The notes under the pieces were generated by a model. It saw nothing but the letters and a program-made list of their open reading frames with translations, had not been told where the DNA came from and ran no database searches. Of a stretch of DNA of 29,296 bases, positions 22,364 through 29,296 are shown piece after piece; within the stretch, counting starts at the first letter, position 1, and every line of letters begins with the position of its first letter. This DNA comes from Caulobacteraceae bacterium (GTDB taxonomy: Bacteria; Pseudomonadota; Alphaproteobacteria; Caulobacterales; Caulobacteraceae): the NCBI GenBank assembly GCA_003136615.1, contig PLFA01000122.1, positions 1,976 through 31,271 of the forward strand, read 5' to 3'. Made by a program: the position numbers and the translations under genes.

Positions 22364-23229
22364 GCGGCGGCTCCCTGGTGCGCGGCGCCGCCCACGATGG
22401 CGACAAAGAGATCGGCGAGACTTGGGGTTCGCACTTCGCCAAGGGCGCTCAGCGTCCCGCGGTCCACATCGGCGAACAGCAAGACGCCCCGGCCAAAGAC
22501 CTGGCGTTCGTGAATCGGGCGAAGGGCCCGGGCGGCGGCGAGATTCTCCGGCGTCACCATCAGTTCGGCGTAGCGTTCGGCCACGGCGTCCATGGCGCTG
22601 TCGAGGAGGATTCTTCCCCGGTCGATGAACACGACGTCGGTGAGGATGTGCTCGATCTCCTCCACCTGATGGGTGGTGACGATGATCGTGCGGCTCTTGT
22701 CGAAATAGTCGTTGAGCAGGGAGTCGTAGAACTGCTTGCGATAGATGATGTCGAGGCCGAGGGTGGGCTCGTCCAGCACCAGCAGCCGCGCGTCGATGGA
22801 CATGACCAGGGCGAGGTGAAGCTGGGTCACCATGCCCTTGGACAGCTGGCGCACCCGGCTGTTGGGCCTGATGGCGGTCTTGGCGAGGAGGGCCTCGGCC
22901 TTGGCCCGGTCGAACCTTGGATGGACCCCGGCCACATAGTCCACGGCCTGGGAAACCTTCATCCAGCGCGGCAGGACGGCGACATCGGCGATGAAACAGA
23001 CATCGGTCATCAGGCTGTCGCGCTCGGTCCAGGGATTGCGGCCGAGGACGGAGAGGCTTCCCTCGAAGGCGGTGAGGCCCAGAGCCGCGTTGAGCGCCGT
23101 GCTCTTGCCCGCGCCATTGGGCCCGATGAGCCCCAGGATGCGGCCTTCCTCGACGCGCAGATTGATACCGTCCAGGGCGACGAACTTGCCGTAGCTTTTT
23201 CTGAGGCCCCGAGCTTCGATGGCGGTCAT
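22360..23229 (-). CDS. ABC transporter ATP-binding protein
   Basis: 289 residues. Walker A is GPNGAGKST (36-44), Walker B is LLVLDEPTLGLD (149-160), and the signature reads LSKGM (129-133) instead of LSGGQ, as in many YtrB/CcmA-like ATPases. The switch histidine lies in TIIVTTHQVEEIE. A C-terminal about 60 residues follow the core. It powers the adjacent permease. Four bases separate it from the upstream GntR-type gene, so all three are one operon. Confidence 0.93.
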   Translation of the reverse strand: MTAIEARGLRKSYGKFVALDGINLRVEEGRILGLIGPNGAGKSTALNAALGLTAFEGSLSVLGRNPWTERDSLMTDVCFIADVAVLPRWMKVSQAVDYVAGVHPRFDRAKAEALLAKTAIRPNSRVRQLSKGMVTQLHLALVMSIDARLLVLDEPTLGLDIIYRKQFYDSLLNDYFDKSRTIIVTTHQVEEIEHILTDVVFIDRGRILLDSAMDAVAERYAELMVTPENLAAARALRPIHERQVFGRGVLLFADVDRGTLSALGEVRTPSLADLFVAIVGGAAHQGAAA

Positions 23230-23233
23230 GGCT

Positions 23234-23587
23234 TTAACCCTCCTGCGCCGGCAGATCGGCCAGGGACAGGCCGAGGCGCCTGAGCTTGGCGCGGATCGCG
23301 GGCCATTGATCTCTGAGAAAACTTAACCGCTCGGACTCGAGCAGAAGCGCCTGGGCGCCCTGATTGACGAACATGCCAAGGCCCCGCCGCTTTTCCACGA
23401 GGTTGTCATCCGCCAGCTGTTGGTAAGCCTTGAGAACGGTCAGGGGGTTGATCCGATATTCCGCCGCCACATTACGCACCGACGGCAGGGGATCCCCCTC
23501 GCTGAGCAAGCCATCCAAAATCATCGCCACCACCCGTTCACGAAGCTGGCGATAGATCGGCTGTCCCTCGTTCCATTCCAGATCCAT
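23234..23587 (-). CDS. YtrA-subfamily GntR regulator of the ABC operon
   Basis: 117 residues, the short YtrA type without an effector domain. QPIYRQLRERVVAMILDGLL, then EGDPLPSVRNVAAEYRINPL and TVLKAYQQLADDNLVEKRRG, form the GntR winged helix (about 8-70). The tail (about 80-117) mediates dimerisation. It is first in the operon with the ATPase and permease and would repress its own promoter, described separately. Confidence 0.92.
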   Translation of the reverse strand: MDLEWNEGQPIYRQLRERVVAMILDGLLSEGDPLPSVRNVAAEYRINPLTVLKAYQQLADDNLVEKRRGLGMFVNQGAQALLLESERLSFLRDQWPAIRAKLRRLGLSLADLPAQEG

Positions 23588-23633
23588 GGCGCGTCTCAGA
23601 GGTTTCCGGCGACGCCTGTGACGGCGACCTATC

Positions 23634-23675
23634 TCACTAGTGATGTAGTTATGCGCAACACCATATCGGCGTCAA
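23634..23675 (-). promoter_or_regulatory. Promoter and operator of the YtrA-ABC operon
   Basis: On the minus strand, TTGACG (23,675-23,670) and ATAACT (23,652-23,647) are 17 bases apart, a near-consensus vegetative promoter. ACTA-N6-TAGT (23,636-23,649) overlaps the -10 box, and the palindrome TCACTAGTGA (23,634-23,643) follows. YtrA-type regulators bind inverted sites with ACTA/TAGT-like halves, so a bound dimer would block RNA polymerase. The match is seen; binding is inferred. Confidence 0.6.
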
Positions 23676-23729
23676 GGGATTTTTTGGGGCGTCCCCCAAC
23701 GCCGTGATCCCGGGGCGCGAACCGAACCA

Positions 23730-23744
23730 TGGGCGGGACGCCCA
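23730..23744 (-). terminator. Small hairpin after the DUF1178 gene
   Basis: TGGGCG-GGA-CGCCCA, a six-base stem with a three-base loop, lies seven bases past the DUF1178 stop on the minus strand. It is followed by TGGTTCGGTTC, not a clean U-run, so it is at best a weak or Rho-assisted terminator for the four-gene operon. Confidence 0.35.
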
Positions 23745-23750
23745 CCCTCC

Positions 23751-24176
23751 TTAGTTGACCTCGGTCTTTTTCGGGGGCTCGGGCGGCAGGGGGGCGATGG
23801 GGACGCCGTCGGCGACGAGGGCTTTCACCTGCGCCTTGGAGGCCTCGCCATAGATTCCGCGCTGCTCGGATTTGCCTTCATGGATGGCGCGGGCCTCGGC
23901 GGCGAAGCTGTCGCCCACATAGTCGAAGTTGGTCTCCACATGGCGGCGGATCTGCCCCATGGCCTCCATCATCATGGCGCGCTTCTCCGGGTCCGCCGCG
24001 GCCTCGCGCGCCCGGCCGGCCACGGCGGGCGCCATGATCTGCTTGGTGACGTCATGACTTTCACAGATCGGACAGGCCACGAGCCCCCGTTCGCGCTGAT
24101 CGTCATAATCGGCGGAGGCGCTGAACCAGCCCTCGAACTCATGGCCGCCGGCGCAGGCGAGAGCATAACGGATCAT
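23751..24176 (-). CDS. DUF1178-family zinc-ribbon-like protein
   Basis: 141 residues. MIRYALACAGGHEFEGWFSA gives the first Cys-X3-His pair and VACPICESHDVTKQIMAP gives a CxxC, a probable metal site. Then RRHVETNFDYVGDSFAAEAR and AIHEGKSEQRGIYGEASKAQ follow the family pattern. Function unknown. Its ATG overlaps the stop of the nitrilase-family gene by four bases, and it is last of a comF-grxC-nit-DUF1178 operon. Confidence 0.92.
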   Translation of the reverse strand: MIRYALACAGGHEFEGWFSASADYDDQRERGLVACPICESHDVTKQIMAPAVAGRAREAAADPEKRAMMMEAMGQIRRHVETNFDYVGDSFAAEARAIHEGKSEQRGIYGEASKAQVKALVADGVPIAPLPPEPPKKTEVN

Positions 24177-24988
24177 GGATTGATAAACGCCCGGGCGTTG
24201 GCGAGAGCGGGAATGGCGCCGCGCGCCCGCGCCACCGCGCTGAGATCGAGATCCGCCAGGATCACAGCCGGCTCATCATGGTCGGCATGGCTGAGGATTT
24301 CGCCCCAGGGCCCGATAATCATGGAATGACCCCAGGTGGAGCGGCCATCTTCATGTTCGCCGCCCTGGGCGGGAGCCAGAACGAAGGAACCTGTCTCAAT
24401 GGCCCGGGCGCGCAAGAGTATCTCCCAATGGGCCTGGCCCGTGGGCCGGGTGAAGGCGGAAGGAACGGTGATGATCTCCGCGCCGGCCCGCGCCAGAGCC
24501 TGGTGGACGGCCGGAAAACGCAGGTCATAGCAGATGGTGAGGCCCAGGGTCGCGCCCTCCGCCTCTGCCGTCACGAGCCTCTCGCCAGGCTCGAACGCCG
24601 CCGACTCGCGCAGGGACTCTCCGGTGGGCAGATCAACGTCGAACATGTGAATCTTGTCATAGGTCGCAGCCACCGCGCCGTCAGGCCCGATCAGAAAGGC
24701 GCGATTGGCAGTCTTTCCATCGGCGCGCCGCACCAGGGCCGAGCCGATCAGAAGGGTGACACCCAGTTCGGCGGCGAGACTGCGAAGGCCCACCACCACG
24801 GGATCCGCCTCGCCAGTCATCAAACTCGGGAGCAGGACGCCACGATCACGCTGAACAATATTGGTGACCTCGGGCGTCGCGATGAGCCGCGCGCCCTTCG
24901 CGGCCGCCTCGCGCACCAAAGGCGCCACGTGCGTCAGGGCCCCGGCATGGGTCGCCGGCGTGCGAAGCTGGACCAGTCCGACGCGCAT
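24173..24988 (-). CDS. Carbon-nitrogen hydrolase, Nit2/omega-amidase-like
   Basis: 271 residues. The nitrilase triad is complete: Glu40 (RLIATPEVTN), Lys112 (YDKIHMFDVDLPTGESL) and Cys153 (TICYDLRFPA). The MFDVDLP stretch is typical of the Nit1/Nit2 branch, whose members deaminate deaminated glutathione or alpha-keto amides. Substrate assignment is by family and by the glutaredoxin neighbour only. The glutaredoxin gene ends two bases before its ATG. Confidence 0.9.
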   Translation of the reverse strand: MRVGLVQLRTPATHAGALTHVAPLVREAAAKGARLIATPEVTNIVQRDRGVLLPSLMTGEADPVVVGLRSLAAELGVTLLIGSALVRRADGKTANRAFLIGPDGAVAATYDKIHMFDVDLPTGESLRESAAFEPGERLVTAEAEGATLGLTICYDLRFPAVHQALARAGAEIITVPSAFTRPTGQAHWEILLRARAIETGSFVLAPAQGGEHEDGRSTWGHSMIIGPWGEILSHADHDEPAVILADLDLSAVARARGAIPALANARAFINP

Positions 24989-24990
24989 GA

Positions 24991-25245
24991 TCAGGCAGAG
25001 ATCAACGGATCCAGTCCGCCCGATCGATCAAGGGCCACGAGCTCATCACAGCCGCCGATATGCTCGCCATTGATGAAGATCTGGGGAAAGGTGCTGCGGC
25101 CCGAACGCTCCACCATCTCGCGGCGCTTTTCGGGATCCATGCCCGCTTCGATCTCGGTGAAGGCCGCGCCCTTGTCATTCAGCAGCTTCAAGGCCCGGCC
25201 ACAGAAGCCGCAGAAGGGACGGGTATAGATGACAATATCGGCCAT
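24991..25245 (-). CDS. grxC: Glutaredoxin 3
   Basis: 84 residues. ADIVIYTRPFCGFCGRALKL has the redox motif CGFC (12-15); a cis-proline turn in RSTFPQIFINGEHIGGCDEL (about 53-72) with the GG-C-D motif binds glutathione. It reduces disulfides and mixed disulfides with glutathione in the cytoplasm. Third position of the comF-led operon counted from the regulatory end is nit, so grxC is the second gene. Confidence 0.95.
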   Translation of the reverse strand: MADIVIYTRPFCGFCGRALKLLNDKGAAFTEIEAGMDPEKRREMVERSGRSTFPQIFINGEHIGGCDELVALDRSGGLDPLISA

Positions 25246-25272
25246 AAAAGCTCCGCATAACTCGAAAGACCT

Positions 25273-26043
25273 TCATATAGGTCGACTTGGCGCGACCTTC
25301 ACCCGCGCGATGACGGCCACATCGACGCGGGCGGCGCCGGCGGCCTTCAGCGCCCGCGCGCAGCCCTCGACTGTGGCGCCCGTTGTCAGGACATCATCAA
25401 TCAGGAGCAGGCGCTTGCCCGCCACCCGGCCGCGCCAGGCTCTGGGCACCGCGAAGACGCCGGCCACGTTGCGCTTGCGGCCGTCCGCCGACTTTCCGCC
25501 CTGGCTGGCGGTGCGCCGCACCCGGACCACCGGATCGGCGAAATAGGAGAGACCGGTGAGGCGCGCGAGAGGGCGAGCGATCTCCGCGGTCTGATTGTAG
25601 CGGCGCGACAGGAGGCGCAGGGGATGCAGGGGCACGGGCACAATGGCGTCCTGCTCGGGGAGGATGTCGGCCGCAGCTCTGGCGATCCAATGAGCGAAGA
25701 GCCCCGCAAGATCCGTGCGGTCGGCGTGTTTGAGCTTGAGGATCAGGTCGCGGGCATGTTCGTCATAGAGGCAGGCGGCCCGGGCGCGGTCGAAGGCGGG
25801 GGTGCGACCTGCGCAGGCGGCGCAACGGGCCGCTGGGCCCAACTCATATTCAAACGGGGCGCCGCAGCCGTCGCAAAAGGGCGCGTCAATGAAGGTGATC
25901 TTCATCCAGGCCGCGGGGCTGAGGCCATGCGACTGGACAGCCGGACGTGCGGCGCTGTCATCCAGAGCGCGAGGCGGCAGGACGAGGTCGAGCAGGGCGC
26001 CGGCGAGTTGTCGCGGGCGGAAAGATAAGAGCGCGCCAACCAA
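25273..26043 (-). CDS. comF: ComF-family phosphoribosyltransferase-like protein
   Basis: 256 residues from a TTG start with GGGGGG upstream. LLDLVLPPR near the N-terminus, a zinc ribbon with Cys57, Cys60, Cys74 and Cys77, then KLKHADRTDLAGLF, PVPLHPLRLLSRRYNQTAEI and the PRPP-binding loop LLLIDDVLTTGAT (212-224) are the ordered blocks of ComF. Homologues are needed for DNA uptake in competent bacteria, but alphaproteobacteria carry it widely without known competence. It leads the operon with grxC, nit and DUF1178 and is divergent from the methyltransferase gene. Confidence 0.92.
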   Translation of the reverse strand: MVGALLSFRPRQLAGALLDLVLPPRALDDSAARPAVQSHGLSPAAWMKITFIDAPFCDGCGAPFEYELGPAARCAACAGRTPAFDRARAACLYDEHARDLILKLKHADRTDLAGLFAHWIARAAADILPEQDAIVPVPLHPLRLLSRRYNQTAEIARPLARLTGLSYFADPVVRVRRTASQGGKSADGRKRNVAGVFAVPRAWRGRVAGKRLLLIDDVLTTGATVEGCARALKAAGAARVDVAVIARVKVAPSRPI

Positions 26044-26109
26044 GATGGCCCCCCAGTTGCGGCCCTCAAGCTAGGCGGGAGATCGGCGTTGCGCTAGCTC
26101 GTTCGCGCC

Positions 26110-27009
26110 ATGACGGGTCCGCCCCAGATTTTTGATCGCCGGCTGCACCGCCTGCGTCTCGCGCGCGCCTCGCGACGCGCTGAACTGGGGAGAGGCGGCG
26201 CTGAGTTTCTGAGCCTCCGCGTCGCCGAGGACATTGCTGAGCGTCTGGAGGCGGTCAATCGGCGCTTCGATCAGGCCGTGGACCTGGGCGCGCGGGACGA
26301 CGCCTTCGCAAAGGCGCTGGCCGCCAGTTCTGCGGCGGACAAAATCGGCCTCTTGATCCCCGCATCCGAGACGCGCGGTCCGTTGCGAGGGACGACCCTT
26401 ATCGCGGATGCGGAACGCCAGCCCTTTGCCGACGCCTCGCTGGGCCTGATCGTTTCGCGCCTGGCCCTCCACTGGGTGAATGACTTGGTGGGCGCGCTCA
26501 TCCAGATCCGCCGCGCCTTGCGACCCGATGGCCTGTTCCTGGGCGCCCTACTGGGCGGCGCGACGCTCACCGAGCTGCGCCAATGCCTGATGACGGCGGA
26601 GACCGAACTGCGCGGGGGCGTGGGGCCGCGAGTCTCGCCGTTCCTGGACGCTGCCGACGGGGCCTCGCTGCTCCAGCGCGCCGGCTTCGCCCTGCCCGTG
26701 GCCGATACCGACACGGTGCGGGTGCTTTATGACGAGCCCCTAAAGCTGCTGGCGGACCTCCGCGCCATGGGCGAGACCAGCGCCCTCCTGGACGCCGCCA
26801 AGTCCTCCCTGACCCGTGACATTCTCAGGCGTACATTCGACATCTACCGCGCCCGCCACGCCGCGCCAGATGGACGGATCATCGCGACCTTCGAGATCCT
26901 CAACCTTACGGGCTGGGCGCCCCACCCCGACCAACCCAAGGCGCTACGTCCCGGCTCGGCAAAGACATCCCTGGCGGAGGCGTTGAAGCGACCTAGCTCC
27001 CAAAGCTAA
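26110..27009 (+). CDS. BioC/NDUFAF5-like methyltransferase
   Basis: 299 residues. It opens PPQIFDRRLHRLRLARASRR, the N-terminal signature of the NDUFAF5 group, which hydroxylates an arginine during complex I assembly in mitochondria. The Rossmann part follows: FDQAVDLGARDD (motif I is weak, DLGA instead of DLGCG), FADASLGLIVSRLALHWVND (about 116-135) and LRPDGLFLGALLGGATLTEL. Role in bacteria is unproven. Its last 17 bases overlap the end of the convergent cysteine hydrolase gene. Confidence 0.85.
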   Translation: MTGPPQIFDRRLHRLRLARASRRAELGRGGAEFLSLRVAEDIAERLEAVNRRFDQAVDLGARDDAFAKALAASSAADKIGLLIPASETRGPLRGTTLIADAERQPFADASLGLIVSRLALHWVNDLVGALIQIRRALRPDGLFLGALLGGATLTELRQCLMTAETELRGGVGPRVSPFLDAADGASLLQRAGFALPVADTDTVRVLYDEPLKLLADLRAMGETSALLDAAKSSLTRDILRRTFDIYRARHAAPDGRIIATFEILNLTGWAPHPDQPKALRPGSAKTSLAEALKRPSSQS

Positions 27010-27520
27010 TCTCCGCCGCCGTCTGGAGGGTGACGAAGCCCGCGGCGAGGGTGGTGTTGTGATGGCGGATGATCGCCGCGGCCGGCATGACGGAGGTGTC
27101 GAAGGTGGTGTGACCGTCTCGAACCAGCGTGACCTTGAGGCCCTCCGCGAAGGCGGCGCGGCAGGCCGTGTCGACGCAGTATTCCGTCTGCAGGCCACAG
27201 ATGGTGACCTCGCGGGCGCCCAGGGCCTTCAGGCGATCGGCGAGGTCTGTCTCCTGAAAGGCGTTGCAATAGCGTTTGACGACCACGGGTTCATCTTCCC
27301 GCGGTTGCAGCTCCGGGTGCAGGGCGAAGCCCGGTTTATGGGGCGCCAGGGGCTCATCCGCGCGGCCGGCGTGCTGAACGAAGATCACCGGAGCGCCTGA
27401 GTATCTGGCGGTGTCGACAAGCTGGGCGATCCGCGAGACGACGCCATCGCCGTCATAGGGCTGCGCCGTGGGATGGGTAAACATGCCGCACTGCACGTCG
27501 ATCACCAAAAGCGCTTCCAT
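26993..27520 (-). CDS. Cysteine hydrolase, isochorismatase-like
   Basis: 175 residues from the ATG at 27,520, chosen because MEALLVIDVQCGMF is the usual opening. Asp8 is the catalytic aspartate, VVVKRYCNAFQETDL supplies the lysine, and CGLQTEYCVDTACRAA carries the nucleophile cysteine of the family, followed by the FAEGLKVTLVRDGHTTFDTS block. The substrate (nicotinamidase, isochorismatase or another amide) is not specified by the sequence, and the nicotinamidase metal histidines are absent. Confidence 0.88.
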   Translation of the reverse strand: MEALLVIDVQCGMFTHPTAQPYDGDGVVSRIAQLVDTARYSGAPVIFVQHAGRADEPLAPHKPGFALHPELQPREDEPVVVKRYCNAFQETDLADRLKALGAREVTICGLQTEYCVDTACRAAFAEGLKVTLVRDGHTTFDTSVMPAAAIIRHHNTTLAAGFVTLQTAAEISFGS

Positions 27521-27683
27521 CCTCCGTTCCCCCAGTCTCCCTCGCAAGTCCCACACAAGGCGGGACTGCCTCCCCTCGTTTTCTTTTTCACCGTGGCCTT
27601 TTCGGCCTTATGGCGACCTCGCGCTCAGCGTTGTGAAGCCGTCACGCCAAGGGCCATCAATCTAGCACAAGCTTAAGCGGCTC

Positions 27684-28082
27684 TCACAACAAATCCCGCA
27701 GCCAGCCGACCAGGGGCTCATCGGCGGGCGGCATTGGATATTCGCCCATCCGCTCGGGGCGGACCCAAGCGAGCGTCTCATGCGCCAGGGGTTGCACAAA
27801 GCCCTCCCAGCGCCGGCAGAGGTAGAGCGGCATGAGAAGGTGGAACCCCTCATAGCCATGGCTTGCGAAGACAAAGGGGGCGAGGCACGCCTTGGCCACC
27901 TGGATTCCCAGTTCCTCCTCCAGCTCTCGGATGAGACATGCCTCCGGCGTCTCCCCGGGCTCAACCTTGCCGCCGGGAAATTCCCAGAGACCCGCCAGAT
28001 TTTTGCCCGCCGGCCGCTTGCCGATGAGCACGCGGCCATCGACATCGATCAGGGCGCAGGCGGCGACGAGGAGGATGTCCAT
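27684..28082 (-). CDS. mutT: 8-oxo-dGTP diphosphatase (MutT)
   Basis: 132 residues. The Nudix box is canonical: G38 G-K-V-E-P-G-E44, then R52-E-L-E-E-E-L-G-I60. VLIGKRPAGKNLAGLWEFPG (18-37) immediately before it is the MutT-type nucleotide-binding stretch. It removes oxidised dGTP from the pool. Another frame overlapping at 27,662-28,045 is an artefact. The stop lies in one arm of a long inverted repeat (27,630-27,641 with 27,678-27,690). Confidence 0.92.
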   Translation of the reverse strand: MDILLVAACALIDVDGRVLIGKRPAGKNLAGLWEFPGGKVEPGETPEACLIRELEEELGIQVAKACLAPFVFASHGYEGFHLLMPLYLCRRWEGFVQPLAHETLAWVRPERMGEYPMPPADEPLVGWLRDLL

Positions 28083-28373
28083 GAGCCCTGTTCTAGGACC
28101 GTCATGCTGCGCCGCGAAAGGCTTTGCTTGACTTTGGAAGCCGAAGCGCCGATGTGCGGGCTACGTCTTGGGTTTCCTTAAGACGTTTTCGTCGCTCCAG
28201 TCGCGTGAGGATGGCTCTTAAAAGCCGTTCTGCCTGTCGAGCGCGCGAGGGCACTGCCAAGCCGATCGCCCGGGCCACGCGGGGCGCTCCCCAACTAACA
28301 AACCCATCGCCGTCGGCGAGGCCCGTGATTTTTCGCGCCTTAACGCCCGGCGACTACGAAAGACGATACACAC
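28083..28373 (+). other. Upstream region of the DEAD-box helicase gene
   Basis: About 290 bases between the divergent mutT and helicase genes with no credible gene. It holds TTGACT at 28,127-28,132 without a good partner -10 box, and a TCGCC-GTC-GGCGA hairpin (28,307-28,319) about 55 bases before the helicase start. A long untranslated leader would fit a cold- or growth-regulated helicase, but the sequence does not prove it. Confidence 0.35.
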
Positions 28374-29296
28374 GTGACTCAATTCAAAGACCTTGGCCTC
28401 GCCAAGCCCTTGCTCACGGCCCTGGCCGATGAGGGCTATGTGACGCCTACCCCGATCCAGGCCCAGGCCATTCCGGGCGTGCTGTCGGGCAAGGACCTGC
28501 TGGGCATCGCCCAGACGGGCACCGGCAAGACCGCCGCCTTCGCCCTGCCGATCCTCCATCGCCTCGCCGCTGATCCCAAGCCCGCGCCCCGGCGCGGCTG
28601 CCGCGTCCTGGTGCTGAGCCCAACCCGCGAGCTGGCCAGCCAGATCGCCGAGAGCTTCCGCACCTATGGCAAACATCTGGGCTTTTCCGTCGCGGTGGTG
28701 TTTGGCGGCGTGAAGTACGGCCCGCAGGTGCGCGCCCTAGCCGCCGGCGTTGATATTCTGGTGGCGACGCCTGGTCGCCTGATCGACCACATCAACGAAA
28801 AGGTGGCCGTGCTCTCCGCCGTGGAGACCTTCGTCCTCGACGAGGCGGACCAGATGCTCGACCTGGGCTTTCTGCAGCCCATCAAGCGCATCGTCGCCAC
28901 CATGCCCAAGCAGCGTCAGAACCTGTTCTTCTCCGCCACCATGCCCGGCGAAATCGGCAGGCTGGCTGCGGACCTTCTCGTCGACCCCGTCAAGGTTTCG
29001 GTGGCGCCGCAGGCGACCACGGTGGCCCGCATCGCTCAAAGCGTCGTCTTCATCGAGAGCGGTCGCAAGGCCGCGCTGCTGGGCGAAATGCTTGGCGAAA
29101 AAGATGTCGCCCGGGCCCTGATCTTCACCCGCACCAAGCGCGGCGCCGACAAGGTCGCCAAATATCTGGAGCGCGTGGGCGTCATGGCGGCCGCCATTCA
29201 CGGCGACAAGTCGCAGGGCCAGCGCGAACGCGCCCTCCAGGCTTTCAAGGCGGGCGAAGTCCGCGCCCTGGTGGCCACCGACATCGCCGCGCGCGG
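28374..29296 (+). CDS. DEAD-box ATP-dependent RNA helicase (3' end outside the window)
   Basis: Partial: 307 codons are visible. The GTG at 28,374 gives TQFKDLGLAKPLLTALADEG. Motifs in order: Q-motif PTPIQ (25-29), Walker A AQTGTGKT (46-53), PTRELA (83-88), TPGR (132-135), DEAD (156-159) and SAT (187-189), then RALIFTRTKRGADKV and AAAIHGDKSQGQRERALQAF of domain 2. It stops in VATDIAARG, before the HRIGR motif. The organisation is that of RhlE-like helicases, which act on rRNA and mRNA. The subfamily needs the missing C-terminus. Confidence 0.95.
   Translation, partial: MTQFKDLGLAKPLLTALADEGYVTPTPIQAQAIPGVLSGKDLLGIAQTGTGKTAAFALPILHRLAADPKPAPRRGCRVLVLSPTRELASQIAESFRTYGKHLGFSVAVVFGGVKYGPQVRALAAGVDILVATPGRLIDHINEKVAVLSAVETFVLDEADQMLDLGFLQPIKRIVATMPKQRQNLFFSATMPGEIGRLAADLLVDPVKVSVAPQATTVARIAQSVVFIESGRKAALLGEMLGEKDVARALIFTRTKRGADKVAKYLERVGVMAAAIHGDKSQGQRERALQAFKAGEVRALVATDIAAR

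Noticed and set aside
23684..23699. TTGGGG-CGTC-CCCCAA hairpin next to a T-run as a terminator
   Set aside because: The T-run precedes the hairpin on the plus strand and becomes an A-run after it on the minus strand, so it fits neither direction.
27630..27690. Long inverted repeat (GTTGTGAAGCCG with CGGCTCTCACAAC) at the mutT end as a terminator
   Set aside because: The loop is about 36 bases, one arm includes the stop codon, and no U-tract follows; it could be chance or a weak RNA structure.
28307..28334. Hairpin plus T-run upstream of the helicase as a leader attenuator
   Set aside because: The T-run begins about ten bases after the stem, too far for an intrinsic terminator, and no competing structure or leader peptide is evident.

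Overview
The window is GC-rich DNA from an alphaproteobacterium. The conserved right half (aspartokinase beside ubiG; comF, grxC, nitrilase-family and DUF1178 genes in one run; NDUFAF5/BioC-like methyltransferase; mutT; DEAD-box helicase) suggests Caulobacterales (Caulobacter or Phenylobacterium relatives). This is inferred from gene content and order, not from a search. I see no tRNA, rRNA or CRISPR array.

Left half, about 1-18,650: accessory DNA. Six type II toxin-antitoxin loci lie here. Four look intact (Fic/Doc pair, ParDE, VapC/Phd-type, ParDE-like). Two are broken: a ParE C-terminal relic, and a PIN toxin with a frameshift whose ribbon-helix-helix partner survives. Between them are a frameshifted DUF2513-like gene, small membrane proteins, an AT-rich foreign gene next to a truncated DUF1579-like gene, and a GIY-YIG nuclease gene. 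A degenerate 35-bp sequence occurs three times, each copy next to toxin-antitoxin material. The GIY-YIG gene and its neighbour are bracketed by inverted repeats flanked by TA dinucleotides, like a transposon lacking its transposase.

Embedded in this half, 4,425-9,312, is an NAD module: an NrtR-type Nudix regulator diverges from a soluble SPFH (band 7) protein, an NAD-kinase-like protein with an altered GGDGT motif, a short possible nadM relic, nicotinate phosphoribosyltransferase (pncB) and nicotinamidase (pncA). PncA would turn nicotinamide into nicotinate, PncB would make nicotinate mononucleotide, and the kinase-like protein may act on NAD(H). The SPFH protein is the unexplained partner. 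A large inverted repeat between the divergent genes is the likely NrtR operator.

Centre, 12,698-16,376: a translationally coupled trio of DUF2721 membrane protein, membrane-fused alpha/beta hydrolase and DHA2-type MFS exporter.

Right half, 18,648-29,296: DUF3775 protein, a REP-like hairpin pair, lysC, ubiG, an ABC exporter operon under a YtrA-type GntR repressor with a readable promoter/operator, the comF-grxC-nit-DUF1178 operon, a methyltransferase, a cysteine hydrolase, mutT, and a DEAD-box helicase cut by the window end.
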